Below are positions 50,101-58,743 of a DNA stretch of 64,000 nucleotides, piece by piece. How positions within the stretch are numbered: the first letter of the stretch is position 1; the number at the start of each line of letters is the position of its first letter. Location: NCBI RefSeq assembly GCF_019263705.2, contig NZ_JADQDK010000001.1:682001-746000 (forward strand), read 5' to 3'. A program made the position numbers and the translations under genes. The notes beneath the pieces were generated by a model. It made no database searches. It had not been told where the DNA came from and saw nothing but the letters and a program-made list of their open reading frames with translations. The DNA comes from Pseudonocardia abyssalis. Lineage in GTDB: Bacteria > Actinomycetota > Actinomycetes > Mycobacteriales > Pseudonocardiaceae.

Positions 50101-51276
50101 GGCGTCGGTGCCGGTGGCGCCGTCGATCTCGTCGGAGACGACCAGGACGGTGCCCGTGTCCGCCGCTGCGGTCGGGGTCACGACCTCCCAGCCGGGAGCG
50201 AGGACGGTGCCGATGGTGGCCGCCGCGTCCGTCGACGGGTCGCCGGTCGGAGGGTGGTCGAGGACACGGGTCGGGCGCCCCTCGGCCCGGGGCTCTCGGT
50301 CGTCACGCGCTTCTGGCGCGGCCGGCGCGGTGGGGGCCTGCGCGGTGGCGGGCTGCGCGGTGGCGGGCGGCGCGGTGGCGGGCGGCGGGGGGACCGGCGG
50401 CAGCGCCGCGACCGCGACGGGCGCGGGTCCGGCGGGGGTGGGCGCGGTGCGGGGAAGGGGCACCGCCACCGGGCCCGGGGAAGCGGGGCCCGCGGCGGCG
50501 GGGTCGGCGGGAGCGCGGGTGGCGGCCTTCAGGACGATCCGGTCCAGCTCCAGCAGCACCTCGCCCTGCAGCGAGCACACGACCGCGCGCCCGCGGACCA
50601 CGCCGCTCGCCGCCTCGCCCGGCGTGATCTCGACCTGCGCCAGGACCGTGCCGGAGATCGGGCGCCGCACCGCGATCCGGCCGACGAACCACGGCAGGCA
50701 GGCGCCGGCGGCTCCGGCGTCGAGCAGGCCGAGGCACTGGAACACGCTGTCGAGCAGCGACGGCGGGACGACGTGCGCACCCGTCTCGTGCGTGCGCAGC
50801 ATGGCCAGCAGCACGCCGTCGCCGCGGTGGGCGGAGCGGATCGCCCGGTAGGTGGGGCCGTAGGCGATGCCGCTCGCCGCGCGCCACGCCGCGATCTCCG
50901 CGGCCGGGACGGCGTCGGTGCAGCGGGCGCGCAGGGCGGCGGTGTCGAGGTACCGCGGCAGGTTCAGCGAGCCCGAGGTCGTGCTCGCGCGGCCGTGCGT
51001 CGTCCACTCCCCGTCGCCCGGTGCGCGGGATCGGAACAGCGCGGTGCCGTCGTCGGCGATCTCGGTGCGGGTCTCGACGCCGGCGGGCCCGACGCGCAGC
51101 GGGGCGAGGAAGGCGACGTGGTCGAGCCACCAGCGGTCACCGGGGCGGGTCGCGGCGCACGCGGAGAGCACGGCGTCGATCTGGGCGGCGGCCGGGAGGA
51201 CCGGCTGCCCGCCGACGAGGTGGTCGGCGACGGCGGGGTCGGTGGCGGCCAGGTGCACCGCGGTCACGGCGCTCAC
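47116..51276 (-). CDS. Polyketide synthase DH-KR-ACP with C-terminal alpha-oxoamine synthase (AONS) domain
   Basis: A 1,386-residue protein; GTG 51276 overlaps the glycosylase stop by GTGA. It starts directly with a dehydratase: HLVGGQPVLP (residues 19-28) and LLDSVFQ, the second active-site motif. The ketoreductase has the TGGMSGIG nucleotide loop near 535 and the Ser/Tyr/Asn set in FSSISAVHGNLGQSSYSAAN. The carrier protein has the phosphopantetheine Ser in LGLDSMMAVEV near 794. After a long proline-rich linker, a full PLP-dependent AONS domain (about 980-1386) follows, with Schiff-base Lys in TLSKTVPSAGGY. There is no KS or AT, so the first module is completed by the KS-AT at the end of the preceding protein. 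AONS domains release chains by decarboxylative condensation with an amino acid, as in SxtA, PigH or Fum8. Confidence 0.9.
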   Translation of the reverse strand: MSAVTAVHLAATDPAVADHLVGGQPVLPAAAQIDAVLSACAATRPGDRWWLDHVAFLAPLRVGPAGVETRTEIADDGTALFRSRAPGDGEWTTHGRASTTSGSLNLPRYLDTAALRARCTDAVPAAEIAAWRAASGIAYGPTYRAIRSAHRGDGVLLAMLRTHETGAHVVPPSLLDSVFQCLGLLDAGAAGACLPWFVGRIAVRRPISGTVLAQVEITPGEAASGVVRGRAVVCSLQGEVLLELDRIVLKAATRAPADPAAAGPASPGPVAVPLPRTAPTPAGPAPVAVAALPPVPPPPATAPPATAQPATAQAPTAPAAPEARDDREPRAEGRPTRVLDHPPTGDPSTDAAATIGTVLAPGWEVVTPTAAADTGTVLVVSDEIDGATGTDAVHDGRLAATVAQDRTGRIVYLPRPDDGTAATATHAVQTAFALVRALAAKPPMAGLTIVTRGAHGLGGGAVQPSHTALWGLVRSLRVENPRTAIRLVDLEPDAPASVVAQFEDPELVRRGGTWSAPVLAPPTATGRPFPVDGGRFLITGGMSGIGLHVAEMLADDGCAHLTLLGRTEPRDGERRLRIDRLARRCDLRILTCDVRDLADALRDVPRFDGVVHSAGVLRDGLARTLTSERIDEVLAPKIGGAHAIDAAFPPDRRPGAVVLFSSISAVHGNLGQSSYSAANAYLDGFAAARRAGGESWFSLGWGLWNVGMGEQIVQGAAARGIPALSADEGIALLRTGLALPPAHYVLSAAHRPKDEPMTTVAPEGRLWPSLASILQTTLHVRAVSPDDNLLELGLDSMMAVEVAAALSREGLEVDPGTFFEHARVDELVAHLDTLPRTGAPAPHAATPAPAPALPAVPAPASPQPVTAPVPHQPIPQQPIPHQPVAQQPVAHQPVTAPGDAFVPDWNQFRDLDGPRPAASGTAPAPPVAAATPAPPAPIHPRPVPTQQRLGGGEVPTRGVGAPRPPQGPPGPSGAPTPRRTLPGRLADRPDGTFLDRRIDALSAEDRTIVAQDDYFYEPVIEEAGGSWIKFDGRWFLNFASYSYLGLIGHDYIDTQAVRAVEKHGTGAHGVRLLAGTLHLHRELELALARFLGTEDAIVYSSGYMANVATVGALVGPGDVVIGDVYNHASILDGYRLSGAKVITYAHNDLDDLERALRKVGDAGRLVVTDAVFSMDGDIAPLPQIVELCERYDAPLMVDEAHSLGVLGATGRGITEHFGIDPARVAVKMGTLSKTVPSAGGYVAGSADLVFALKNNARGWMFSAAATPAQVAAAKAAIDVIAAAPSMVTELHRRTERYRGLLRGLGFDTLASETPVVPVICRSAEQAQEMARLCQADGLFVQPIVYPAVPKALPRLRTIVNLSHSDEDIDLAVAAIERAGRRIGLIA
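48402..48435 (-). repeat. 34-bp PKS-linker repeat, copy 1
   Basis: CCCCGCGAGTCG, ten variable-to-conserved bases ending TTCTCCG, then CCCCCGAGTCG. It encodes part of the linker between carrier protein and AONS domain (RLGGGEVPTRG). Identical at 31 of 34 bases to the copy at 55607. Confidence 0.75.
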
Positions 51277-52394
51277 GTCCGCAGCTCGAACGCGTCGGAG
51301 GCCAGCGCGAGGCCGTTGACCTGGATGTCGACGACGTGCTCGCCCGGGTAGTAGGCGCGCGTCGTCACCTCCCTGACGGTGTGCGACTTCTCCAGCGTCC
51401 GCCGCTCGCCCGGCCCGAGGTCGACGGTGGCGAGCTTGAAGACCTTGGGGATCGTGCGGCCTCCTCTGCGGACGTGGTGCACGACGTAGTCGACGGAGAC
51501 GCGATGCCGGGCGGTGTCGGTGTTCTCCAGGTCGACCTGCAGCGCGACGGTGCCGGGGAGCTGCAGGTCGCGCGGCCACAGCCGCAGCCCGTGCACGGTG
51601 ATGTGCTCGCCGCCGGTGGCGCCGAGCAGGGCCAGTGCGCGCTGGTCGCCCTTCTTCACCAGGACCCGCAGCGCGTGCTTGACGATCCACGCCGTCTCGT
51701 CGGTCGGGCTCTCCTGCGACCAGCGGGTGGCCGTGGCCAGCGCGACCTCGGGGTGGTCGCGGGCGATGTCGTTGAGGTGGTTGGCCACCGACTTGCGCAC
51801 GTACTCCGACGGGTCGCTGCGCAGCGGCTCCAGGATCTCCAGGACCGGGTGCGGGTCGTCGACGAAGCGGTGCAGGGTGCGGGCCCACGGCAGCCGCGGC
51901 CGCACCCCCTCGCTGGCCAGTCGGCGGACGTTGAGGCTGGGGTCGCGGGCCCACCGGGCGACCCGCTCCATCGTCAGGTCGTAGTGGCGCTCGACGTAGG
52001 GGCGGATCGCGTACTCGCCGGTGTGCCGCTTGGTGATCTCCTCGATGGCGTCGAGGGAGACCTCCGGGTCATCGAGCCCGAACTCCTCGACGAACCGGGC
52101 CACCGGCATGAGGAACCAGCTGGTGTTGAACATCCCGCCGCCCTCGCCGAGCTCGTCGCCGAGGATCGAGAGGAGGACGGCGACGGCGGTGGGGTAGTCG
52201 GCGGGGAGGCGGTCCCGCAGGCCCTCCGCGAGCACCAGAACCCGGTCCTTGAGCTCCAGCTCGGGGATCCGGCGCGCCACCTCCTCGGCGTAGCCCTCGA
52301 CGTCGAACCCGGCGTGCCGCTCGGCGACCATGCCGCCGAGCAGCCGCGCCGCGCCCGCGTCGAAGTGCCGTTTGAGCCCGTACTCGCCTGCCAT
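51273..52394 (-). CDS. AlkC/AlkD-like DNA alkylation repair glycosylase with Ig-like C-terminal domain
   Basis: A 373-residue protein. Residues ~1-240 are HEAT-like helical repeats of the AlkC/AlkD superfamily: YAEEVARRIPELELKDRVLVLA, FLMPVARFVEEFGLDDP, MERVARWARDPSLNVRRLASEG (the RRLASEG helix is typical), then YVRKSVANHLNDIARDHP. Residues ~255-373 form a beta-rich Ig-like domain (VALQVDLENTDTARHRVSVDYVVHHV ... GERRTLEKSHTVREVTTRAYYPG), as found in AlkC proteins that contact alkylated DNA. Such enzymes excise N-alkylated bases without base flipping. It sits between two polyketide synthase genes (42 bases after one, GTGA overlap with the next), so it is probably a self-resistance factor against a DNA-alkylating product. 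Confidence 0.85.
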   Translation of the reverse strand: MAGEYGLKRHFDAGAARLLGGMVAERHAGFDVEGYAEEVARRIPELELKDRVLVLAEGLRDRLPADYPTAVAVLLSILGDELGEGGGMFNTSWFLMPVARFVEEFGLDDPEVSLDAIEEITKRHTGEYAIRPYVERHYDLTMERVARWARDPSLNVRRLASEGVRPRLPWARTLHRFVDDPHPVLEILEPLRSDPSEYVRKSVANHLNDIARDHPEVALATATRWSQESPTDETAWIVKHALRVLVKKGDQRALALLGATGGEHITVHGLRLWPRDLQLPGTVALQVDLENTDTARHRVSVDYVVHHVRRGGRTIPKVFKLATVDLGPGERRTLEKSHTVREVTTRAYYPGEHVVDIQVNGLALASDAFELRT

Positions 52395-52436
52395 CGTGTG
52401 CCGCCTCTTCCCCTCGACGAGCGTGCGGGCCGAACG

Positions 52437-55400
52437 CTAGGCAGGTGCGCTATTGATCCCCTTTCGGTCGACTGTTCCGTTCTGCACCCAGAAGCGGGCG
52501 CGGTCGAACGGGTAGCCGGGGGCGGTCGTCGTGCGCCGGTCCTTGCCGCGCTGCGCGCCGGCGAAGTCGAGGTCGGCGCCGGTGGTGTTGTGGTGCGCGG
52601 TGAGGTGGTGGTGCAGGTGGGACTGGTCGTCGACGCCGCGGGCCAGCGTCGACCGCACCGTGCCCGGCTCCGGCAGCGCGGCCGTGAAGGCGCCGAGCAC
52701 CGGCTGCGGCCCGATCTCCCACCAGGTGTGGACGCCCTCGGCGTGCAATGCGTGCAGCGCCTCGGTGAACAGCACGGGCTGCGTGAGCGCCGCCGCGTAC
52801 GTCGACGGGTCGCCTGCGGTCTGCGGCGTGTGCAGGGTGCCGGTGACGGTCGAGGCGAACGGAACGCGCGGCGCACCGAAGGCCGTCTCCCGCAGCGCCG
52901 CGGTGAACGGGGCCGCCGCACCGGCCATGTCGCGGGAGTGGAACGCGTGGCTGACGGTCAGCGGGGTGAGCGCGAACCGGGTGCCGTGCGTCGCGTTGAA
53001 CGCCGTGAGCTGCTCGCGGAACCCGGCCAGTACGTCGGCGGGCCCGGCCAGCGTGGTGCTGGTGGGGGAGTTGTGCGCGGCGATCTCGAGGTCCGGGTAC
53101 GCCGAGGTGAGGTGCCGGGCCGTGGCCGCGTCGGCGTGCAGCACGGCCATCGTGCCGCCCGCGGGTGCGGCGTTCATGGCGGCGCCGCGGCACGCGACCA
53201 GGCGCAGGAGGTCGGGCAGTGCGAGCACGCCCGCGGCCCAGGCCGCCGTCAGCTCGCCGACGCTGTGCCCCGCCACCAGGTCCGGGCGGACGCCCCACGC
53301 GTCGAGCAGGCGCACGAGCGCCACCTGCGTGGCGACGATGCCGGCCTGGGCGTTGTCGGTGCGGGTGAGCTCCGTCGAGCGCTCCTTGTAGAGCAGGTCG
53401 GTCAGCCCGGGCAGGTGCCCCGCGCACTCGTCGATCGCGTCGCGGAAGACGGGCTCGGCCGCGTAGAGACCCTGGCCCATGCCCGCGTACTGCGAGCCCT
53501 GACCGGTGAACAGGAACGCGACCGGCGGCGCATCCGCACCGGTGTGCCGGACGACGGGCGTGCCCGCCGGGACCGGACGCCCCGGTCGCGCCCACCCCGG
53601 CGCCAGCCCCGTGGTGGCGATCTCGCGCAGGTGCCCCACGAGCTCGTCGGTCGTCGTCGCGTGGGTGGCGACGCGGAACCGGTGCAGGGCGCGGCCCAGC
53701 GTCGCGGTGTGGGCGAGGTCGGCGAGCGGGGCGTCCGGGTGCCGGGTCAGGTGCTCGACGTGGTCGGCGGCCAGCGCGCGGACCCCGTCCTCGGTGGGGG
53801 CGGTGAGCCGGACGACGTGGCTCTCCTGCGCGGGCAGGTCCCGTCCGTCGGGCGCGGGCGGTTCCTCGACGATCACGTGCGCGTTGACCCCGCCCATCCC
53901 GAACGCCGACAGCGCGGCCCGGCGCGGGCCGTCGGCGCGCGGCCACGCGACCGGCTCCGTGGCCGGGTAGAACGGCGTCTCCTCGAAGCGGATGTGGTGG
54001 TTGGGCCGGGTGATGTGCAGCGTCGGCGGGATCGTGTCGTGCTCGAGGGCCAGCAGGATCTTGGCCAGCCCGGCCAGGCCCGCGGCCGGCTCCAGGTGCC
54101 CGATGTTGGTCTTGACCGACCCGATCGCGCAGAACTGCGCGCGGTCGGTGTGATGGCGCCAGGCCCGGGTGAGACCGTCGATCTCGATGGGGTCGCCCAG
54201 CGATGTGCCGGTGCCGTGGGCCTCGATCATGCCGATCGAGTCGGGGTGGACGTCGGCGTCGGCGAGCGCCGCGGTGATCACGTCGCGCTGGGCCTTCGGG
54301 CTCGGCGCGGAGTAGCGGGTGGTGCGGCCGCCGTGGTTGACCGCGACGCCCTTGACGATGCCGCGGACGCGGTCGCCGTCGCGCCGGGCGTCACCGGCCC
54401 GGCGCAGGACGATCGCGGCCGCGCCCTCGCCGGGGACGAAGCCGTCGGCGGCGTCGTCGAAGGTGGCGCAGCGCGCGTGCGGCGACAGCGCCCCCATCTC
54501 CCGCATCGACGCGAAGTACTCCGGGCTGATCGCGGCGTGGACCCCGCCGATGACGGCGGTGTCGATGTCGCCGGAGCGCAGGTGCTGCACCGCGCTGTGC
54601 AGCGCGACCAGCGCGGAGGAGCACAGCGTGTTGACCACCAGGCTCGGCCCGTTCCAGTCCATCAGGTGCGAGAGCCGGTTGGGGATCATCGCCTCCAGGC
54701 CCAGCCCGCGGCCGCTCGCGACGCCGTGCCGGGCGCGCTCCTCGTGGTAGTGGTCGTGGCTGTAGGCGATCCACAGGCCGGTGCGGCTGCCCTCGGCGCG
54801 CTCCCCGATCCGCCCGCCGTCCTCGAGTGCCTGCCAGATCGTCTCGTAGACGATCCGGGCCTGCGGGTCGATCAGCGGGGCCTCGCGCGGGGAGATGCGG
54901 AACGGGGCGGGATCGAACTCGTCGACCTGCTCCAGGAACGACGCCCGCGCGGTCCCCTCGGCCCAGCGGCCGTCGGGGAGCGGGCCGACGGTGTCGCGGC
55001 CCTCGGCCAGCAGCGACCACATGCCGTCGAGGTCGTCGGCGGTGGGGACGCGGATGGCGAGGCCGACGACGGCGACGTCGCGGTCGGGGCGGGGGGTGGA
55101 GCCGGCGGGGGTCGTGGCGGGCTCCGGTGCGGCTGGGGCGGAGGCCGCCAGGACGGAAGCTGCCGGGATGGGAGCTGTCGAGATGGGCGCCGCAGGGACG
55201 GCCGCCGGGATCGGCACGGCGGGGCTGGGCGCTGCCGAGATGGGTGCAGGGATGGCCGCTGCCGCGATCGGCGCTGACGGGACGGGTGCCGGCGGGTTCG
55301 CGGCCGGCGGCACGGCGGCCGCGGGCGGTTCGGCGGCCGCGCGGGTCTGGGCGGCGACCAGCTCCGGGGCCTCCTGCACGACGAACTCCGCGAACTGCCG

Positions 55401-58400
55401 CGGCGTCGGGTACTCGAAGAAGACCGTCGGGTAGAGCGACAGGCCGTGGTCGCGGCCGAGCCGGTCGGAGAGCTCCACCAGCCCGACCGAGTCGAACCCG
55501 GCCGAGAGGAACTCGGTGTCGGCGTGCTCCGCCGGAGTGCCGGACTCGCGCAGGAACCAGGCCAGTGCGACGCCGAGCGGCGACCGGGCCGCGACCTCAC
55601 CACCACCCCCGCGAGTCGCGGATTCTCCGCCCCCGAGTCGCGCCTGCGCGACGAGATCCACGTGAGCGTGGTCGGCCGGGTCGGAAACCGCTCCGAGGGG
55701 AATCTCGTGGCGGGGATCGGTGCTCGCGGGGGTGGGTGCTGCCGGGGTCGGCGAGGCTGCCGGCTCCGGGCCGTTCCCGGCGGCGGGGGCAGAGGTGGAG
55801 TCGGCCGCGGGGGCAGGGCTGTTGTCGGCCGCGGCTGCCGCACCGAAGGCGTGCGCGGGCACCCGCTTCGAGGAGATGTCGCGCAGCACCAGCAGCGGGG
55901 TGCCGGTGTCGTCGGTGACGACCTGCGTCACCCGGCACGCGTGCTCGTTCCAGAACGCGACCTCGGTGCGGACGTAGGCGGCGCCGTCGAGCGGGCCGAG
56001 CACGCGGATCCCGTCGACCGACAGCGGGATGAACGCCGACGCGTCCGCCGCCCCGAAGACGGGGTCGTCGGGGTCGATCGCCGCGATCGTGACGCTGTCG
56101 AGCAGGCCGGGGAACAGCTCCACGTCGGCCGGGTTCATCTCGCGCTGCCGCGCCCCCTCGATCCGGGCGAGTGTGCCGCCGCCGGGCAGGCTCGCGACCC
56201 AGGAGATGTTGCGGTAGTAGCGGCCGTGGTGGTAGCCGATGCGGCGCAGCCAGCGGTAGATCCCGGAGCCCGCGTGGGTGCGGCCGCACCGCGCGAGCAG
56301 GTCGGCGAGCGGCAGGTTCTCCGTCGGTGTGACGGGGCCGCGGGCGAAGCGACCGCTGACGTAGGGCGCCGTGCCGTCGGGATCGGTGACGACGAAGCTG
56401 CCGTCGGCGTCGACGCGGCCGACCACGCGGGTGGCGGTGGTGGGGATGAGCGGGCGGTGGAACAGCAGGTCGTCGACGCCGGTGAAGGCGTCGCCCGCCG
56501 CGTGGGCGCCCTGCCGCAGGACGTCGAACCAGGCGACGCCGGGCAGCATCAGCGTCCGGTAGACGGCGTGCTGCGCGATCGGCACCTCGCCCGCCCCGAA
56601 CAGCCGGCTGAAGACGTAGCCCTCGGCGACGGATCCCGAGTCGAGCGACACCGGCCCGCCGGGCTCGGGGGAGCGCAGGGGTTCGCGCAGGTCCAGGGCG
56701 CGTCCGCGGGCCTGGGCGACGGGCAGCGGACGGCGCCGGAACGGGGTGTCGCCCTGGTGGGCGGCCCAGTCGACGTCGCGGCCGCCGCTGTACGCCGCGG
56801 CGACGACGGCGGCGAGCATCGACTCGACGTCCTCCGTCAGCTCCGTGCACAGCCCCCCGGCCGGCGCGGACGGGACGGCGAGCACCGGCCCCAGCGCCTG
56901 CTCCAGCGAGCAGCGGCCGTGGGCGAAGTCGGCGACCGGACCCCAGCCCGGGGGCAGGTCGACCGCGGCCTCGGGCACCCCGACGGCGCGCAGCGCGACC
57001 GCCAGCGCGACCCCGGCGCACACCTCGACCAGCCGTCCGGAGAACGACTCCAGCGGCCGCGCGACCGCCGCCTCGAACTGCCCGACGACCTCGGCCACCG
57101 GCGCGTACGCGTCGCGCAGCGCGCCGAGCCAGGCCGGTGGGGCGGGGGCGGCCGACGGGCGGACCGCGACGGAGTGGAGCGCGGTGGGCGGCGCGGTGCT
57201 CAGCAGCCAGCGGCGCAGTGCCGCGGCGAGCTCGTCCGCGTCGGCCCCGACGACCGCGACCCGCGCCGTGCGGTGCGGGCGGGCGACGCGGCTGGTGGCG
57301 CAGACGTCGGCCAGGTGCCCGCCGACCGTCGGCAGGAACTCGATCCACTGCGCCACCAGCTCGCGCAGGGCGTAGTCCGAGCCCGCCGACAGCGCCAGCA
57401 CCTCGACGGCCCGGGGGCCCGGGGCGGGTGGCGCGGCGTCCACCGCCTCGGCGACGACGTGCGCGTTGGTGCCGCCGAACCCGAACGCGCTGACCGCGGC
57501 CCGGCGCACCGGCGCCTGCGGCCACGCCTGCGCCGCGGGCGGCAGGTGGAACGGCGAGGAGTCGAGCCGCAGCCGGGCGTTGGGCGCCTCGACCGGCGTG
57601 CCCGCGAGCACGCCGTCGTGCAGCCCGAGCAGGATCTTGGCCAGGCCGGCGAGCCCCGACGCGGAGTGCAGGTGCCCGATCCGGCGCTTGAGCGAGCCCA
57701 GCGCGACCGACCCCTGCGGCACCTGGTGGCGCCCGAACACCTCGGTCAGCGCGCGGACCTCGATCGGGTCGCCGATCGCCGTGCCGGTGCCGTGGGCCTC
57801 GACGAGCTGCACGGTCCGCGGGTCCAGGCGCGAGTAGACCTCGCTCAGCAGCTCGACCTGGGCCTCCAGGTTCGGCGTGGTGACGCCCATCGTCGCGCCG
57901 TCGTTGTTGACGCCGACGCCCGCGATCGCCCCCAGCACGTGGTCGCCGTCGGCCAGCGCGGCCGTCATCGGCTTGAGCACGACCGCGACCGCGCCCTCGC
58001 CGGGAACGTAGCCGTTGGCGCGCTCGTCGAACGTCCGGCACAGGCCGTCCGGCGACAGGGCGCCGGTGCGGGACAGGAGCACGAACGTCAGCGGGTCGAG
58101 CAGCAGGTCGACCCCGCCGACGACGGCGAGGTCGCAACTGCCCGCGGCGAGGCTCTGGCAGGCGAGCCACACCGACGTCAGCGACGAGGAGCACGCGGTG
58201 TCGACGACCAGGCTCGGCCCGGACAGGTCGAAGCGGTCCGAGAGCCACGCCGCCATGAAGTTCTGCGAGCGCCCCCACAGCGCGGCGGGCACCGGGCGGC
58301 CCGTGACCGGCCCGGTCGCGGTGCCGATCATCCAGTCCGGCGAGAGGCCGCGGCCCTGGTCGAAGCCGTAGGAGTTCATCCGCGCCCCGACGAACACCCC

Positions 58401-58742
58401 CGCGCGCAGCCGCCTGCGGACCCCGAGGTAGCCCGAGTCCTCCAGTGCCCGCCCGCCGACCTCGAGCATCGTGCGCTGCTGCGGGTCGAGGTGCACCGCG
58501 TCCTCGGCGGACAGGCCGAAGGCGTCGTGGTCGAAGGAGAACGGGTCCTGCAGGAACGCGCCGCGGTGGTGCGTGCCCTGGTGGCCCTGCTCGCCGAGGT
58601 AGAGGTCCTTCGCCCAGCGGCTGACGGGCACCTCGTCGACCTCGACGCCGTGGCGGCCCAGCATCCAGCGCAGGTCGGTGGCGTCCTCGGCCCCCGGCAG
58701 CCGCACGGCGAGGCCGATCACCGCGATCTGTTCCTCGTTCAC
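52437..58742 (-). CDS. Polyketide synthase: KS-DH-ACP-KS-AT
   Basis: A 2,101-residue protein starting at GTG 58742, one base after the upstream stop. KS1 (1-430) has Cys in DTACSSSLT (184), His in EAHGTGT (317) and His in RRIGHLHSASG (357). A degenerate linker without any GHSxG or GQGSQ follows, so this module has no AT. A DH-like domain (about 715-960) has HAVYRTLMLPG, where Gly of HxxxGxxxxP is Arg, and LLDSVT without the usual Gln, so activity is doubtful. The ACP Ser is in AGFDSVGLVEL (near 1082). KS2 has NTLCSSALV (near 1371), EAHGTGT and KTNIGHLEPAAG. The C-terminal AT has GQGSQYAGMGQGLY, catalytic Ser in AGHSVGELTAAW (near 1826) and HAFH, the malonyl-CoA signature. The protein ends after the post-AT linker. 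Confidence 0.9.
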   Translation of the reverse strand: MNEEQIAVIGLAVRLPGAEDATDLRWMLGRHGVEVDEVPVSRWAKDLYLGEQGHQGTHHRGAFLQDPFSFDHDAFGLSAEDAVHLDPQQRTMLEVGGRALEDSGYLGVRRRLRAGVFVGARMNSYGFDQGRGLSPDWMIGTATGPVTGRPVPAALWGRSQNFMAAWLSDRFDLSGPSLVVDTACSSSLTSVWLACQSLAAGSCDLAVVGGVDLLLDPLTFVLLSRTGALSPDGLCRTFDERANGYVPGEGAVAVVLKPMTAALADGDHVLGAIAGVGVNNDGATMGVTTPNLEAQVELLSEVYSRLDPRTVQLVEAHGTGTAIGDPIEVRALTEVFGRHQVPQGSVALGSLKRRIGHLHSASGLAGLAKILLGLHDGVLAGTPVEAPNARLRLDSSPFHLPPAAQAWPQAPVRRAAVSAFGFGGTNAHVVAEAVDAAPPAPGPRAVEVLALSAGSDYALRELVAQWIEFLPTVGGHLADVCATSRVARPHRTARVAVVGADADELAAALRRWLLSTAPPTALHSVAVRPSAAPAPPAWLGALRDAYAPVAEVVGQFEAAVARPLESFSGRLVEVCAGVALAVALRAVGVPEAAVDLPPGWGPVADFAHGRCSLEQALGPVLAVPSAPAGGLCTELTEDVESMLAAVVAAAYSGGRDVDWAAHQGDTPFRRRPLPVAQARGRALDLREPLRSPEPGGPVSLDSGSVAEGYVFSRLFGAGEVPIAQHAVYRTLMLPGVAWFDVLRQGAHAAGDAFTGVDDLLFHRPLIPTTATRVVGRVDADGSFVVTDPDGTAPYVSGRFARGPVTPTENLPLADLLARCGRTHAGSGIYRWLRRIGYHHGRYYRNISWVASLPGGGTLARIEGARQREMNPADVELFPGLLDSVTIAAIDPDDPVFGAADASAFIPLSVDGIRVLGPLDGAAYVRTEVAFWNEHACRVTQVVTDDTGTPLLVLRDISSKRVPAHAFGAAAAADNSPAPAADSTSAPAAGNGPEPAASPTPAAPTPASTDPRHEIPLGAVSDPADHAHVDLVAQARLGGGESATRGGGGEVAARSPLGVALAWFLRESGTPAEHADTEFLSAGFDSVGLVELSDRLGRDHGLSLYPTVFFEYPTPRQFAEFVVQEAPELVAAQTRAAAEPPAAAVPPAANPPAPVPSAPIAAAAIPAPISAAPSPAVPIPAAVPAAPISTAPIPAASVLAASAPAAPEPATTPAGSTPRPDRDVAVVGLAIRVPTADDLDGMWSLLAEGRDTVGPLPDGRWAEGTARASFLEQVDEFDPAPFRISPREAPLIDPQARIVYETIWQALEDGGRIGERAEGSRTGLWIAYSHDHYHEERARHGVASGRGLGLEAMIPNRLSHLMDWNGPSLVVNTLCSSALVALHSAVQHLRSGDIDTAVIGGVHAAISPEYFASMREMGALSPHARCATFDDAADGFVPGEGAAAIVLRRAGDARRDGDRVRGIVKGVAVNHGGRTTRYSAPSPKAQRDVITAALADADVHPDSIGMIEAHGTGTSLGDPIEIDGLTRAWRHHTDRAQFCAIGSVKTNIGHLEPAAGLAGLAKILLALEHDTIPPTLHITRPNHHIRFEETPFYPATEPVAWPRADGPRRAALSAFGMGGVNAHVIVEEPPAPDGRDLPAQESHVVRLTAPTEDGVRALAADHVEHLTRHPDAPLADLAHTATLGRALHRFRVATHATTTDELVGHLREIATTGLAPGWARPGRPVPAGTPVVRHTGADAPPVAFLFTGQGSQYAGMGQGLYAAEPVFRDAIDECAGHLPGLTDLLYKERSTELTRTDNAQAGIVATQVALVRLLDAWGVRPDLVAGHSVGELTAAWAAGVLALPDLLRLVACRGAAMNAAPAGGTMAVLHADAATARHLTSAYPDLEIAAHNSPTSTTLAGPADVLAGFREQLTAFNATHGTRFALTPLTVSHAFHSRDMAGAAAPFTAALRETAFGAPRVPFASTVTGTLHTPQTAGDPSTYAAALTQPVLFTEALHALHAEGVHTWWEIGPQPVLGAFTAALPEPGTVRSTLARGVDDQSHLHHHLTAHHNTTGADLDFAGAQRGKDRRTTTAPGYPFDRARFWVQNGTVDRKGINSAPA
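55607..55640 (-). repeat. 34-bp PKS-linker repeat, copy 2
   Basis: CCCCGCGAGTCG then CGGATTCTCCG then CCCCCGAGTCG; lies in the linker between the DH-like domain and the ACP of the KS-DH-ACP-KS-AT protein and encodes RLGGGESATRGGGG. Confidence 0.75.
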
Positions 58743-58743
58743 G

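Noticed and set aside
56650..57450. Hidden or degenerate AT domain after the first KS of the KS-DH-ACP-KS-AT protein
   Set aside because: I looked for GxGSQ, GHSxG and the YASH/HAFH-type signatures in this stretch and found none; the sequence resembles the adapter of AT-less modules.
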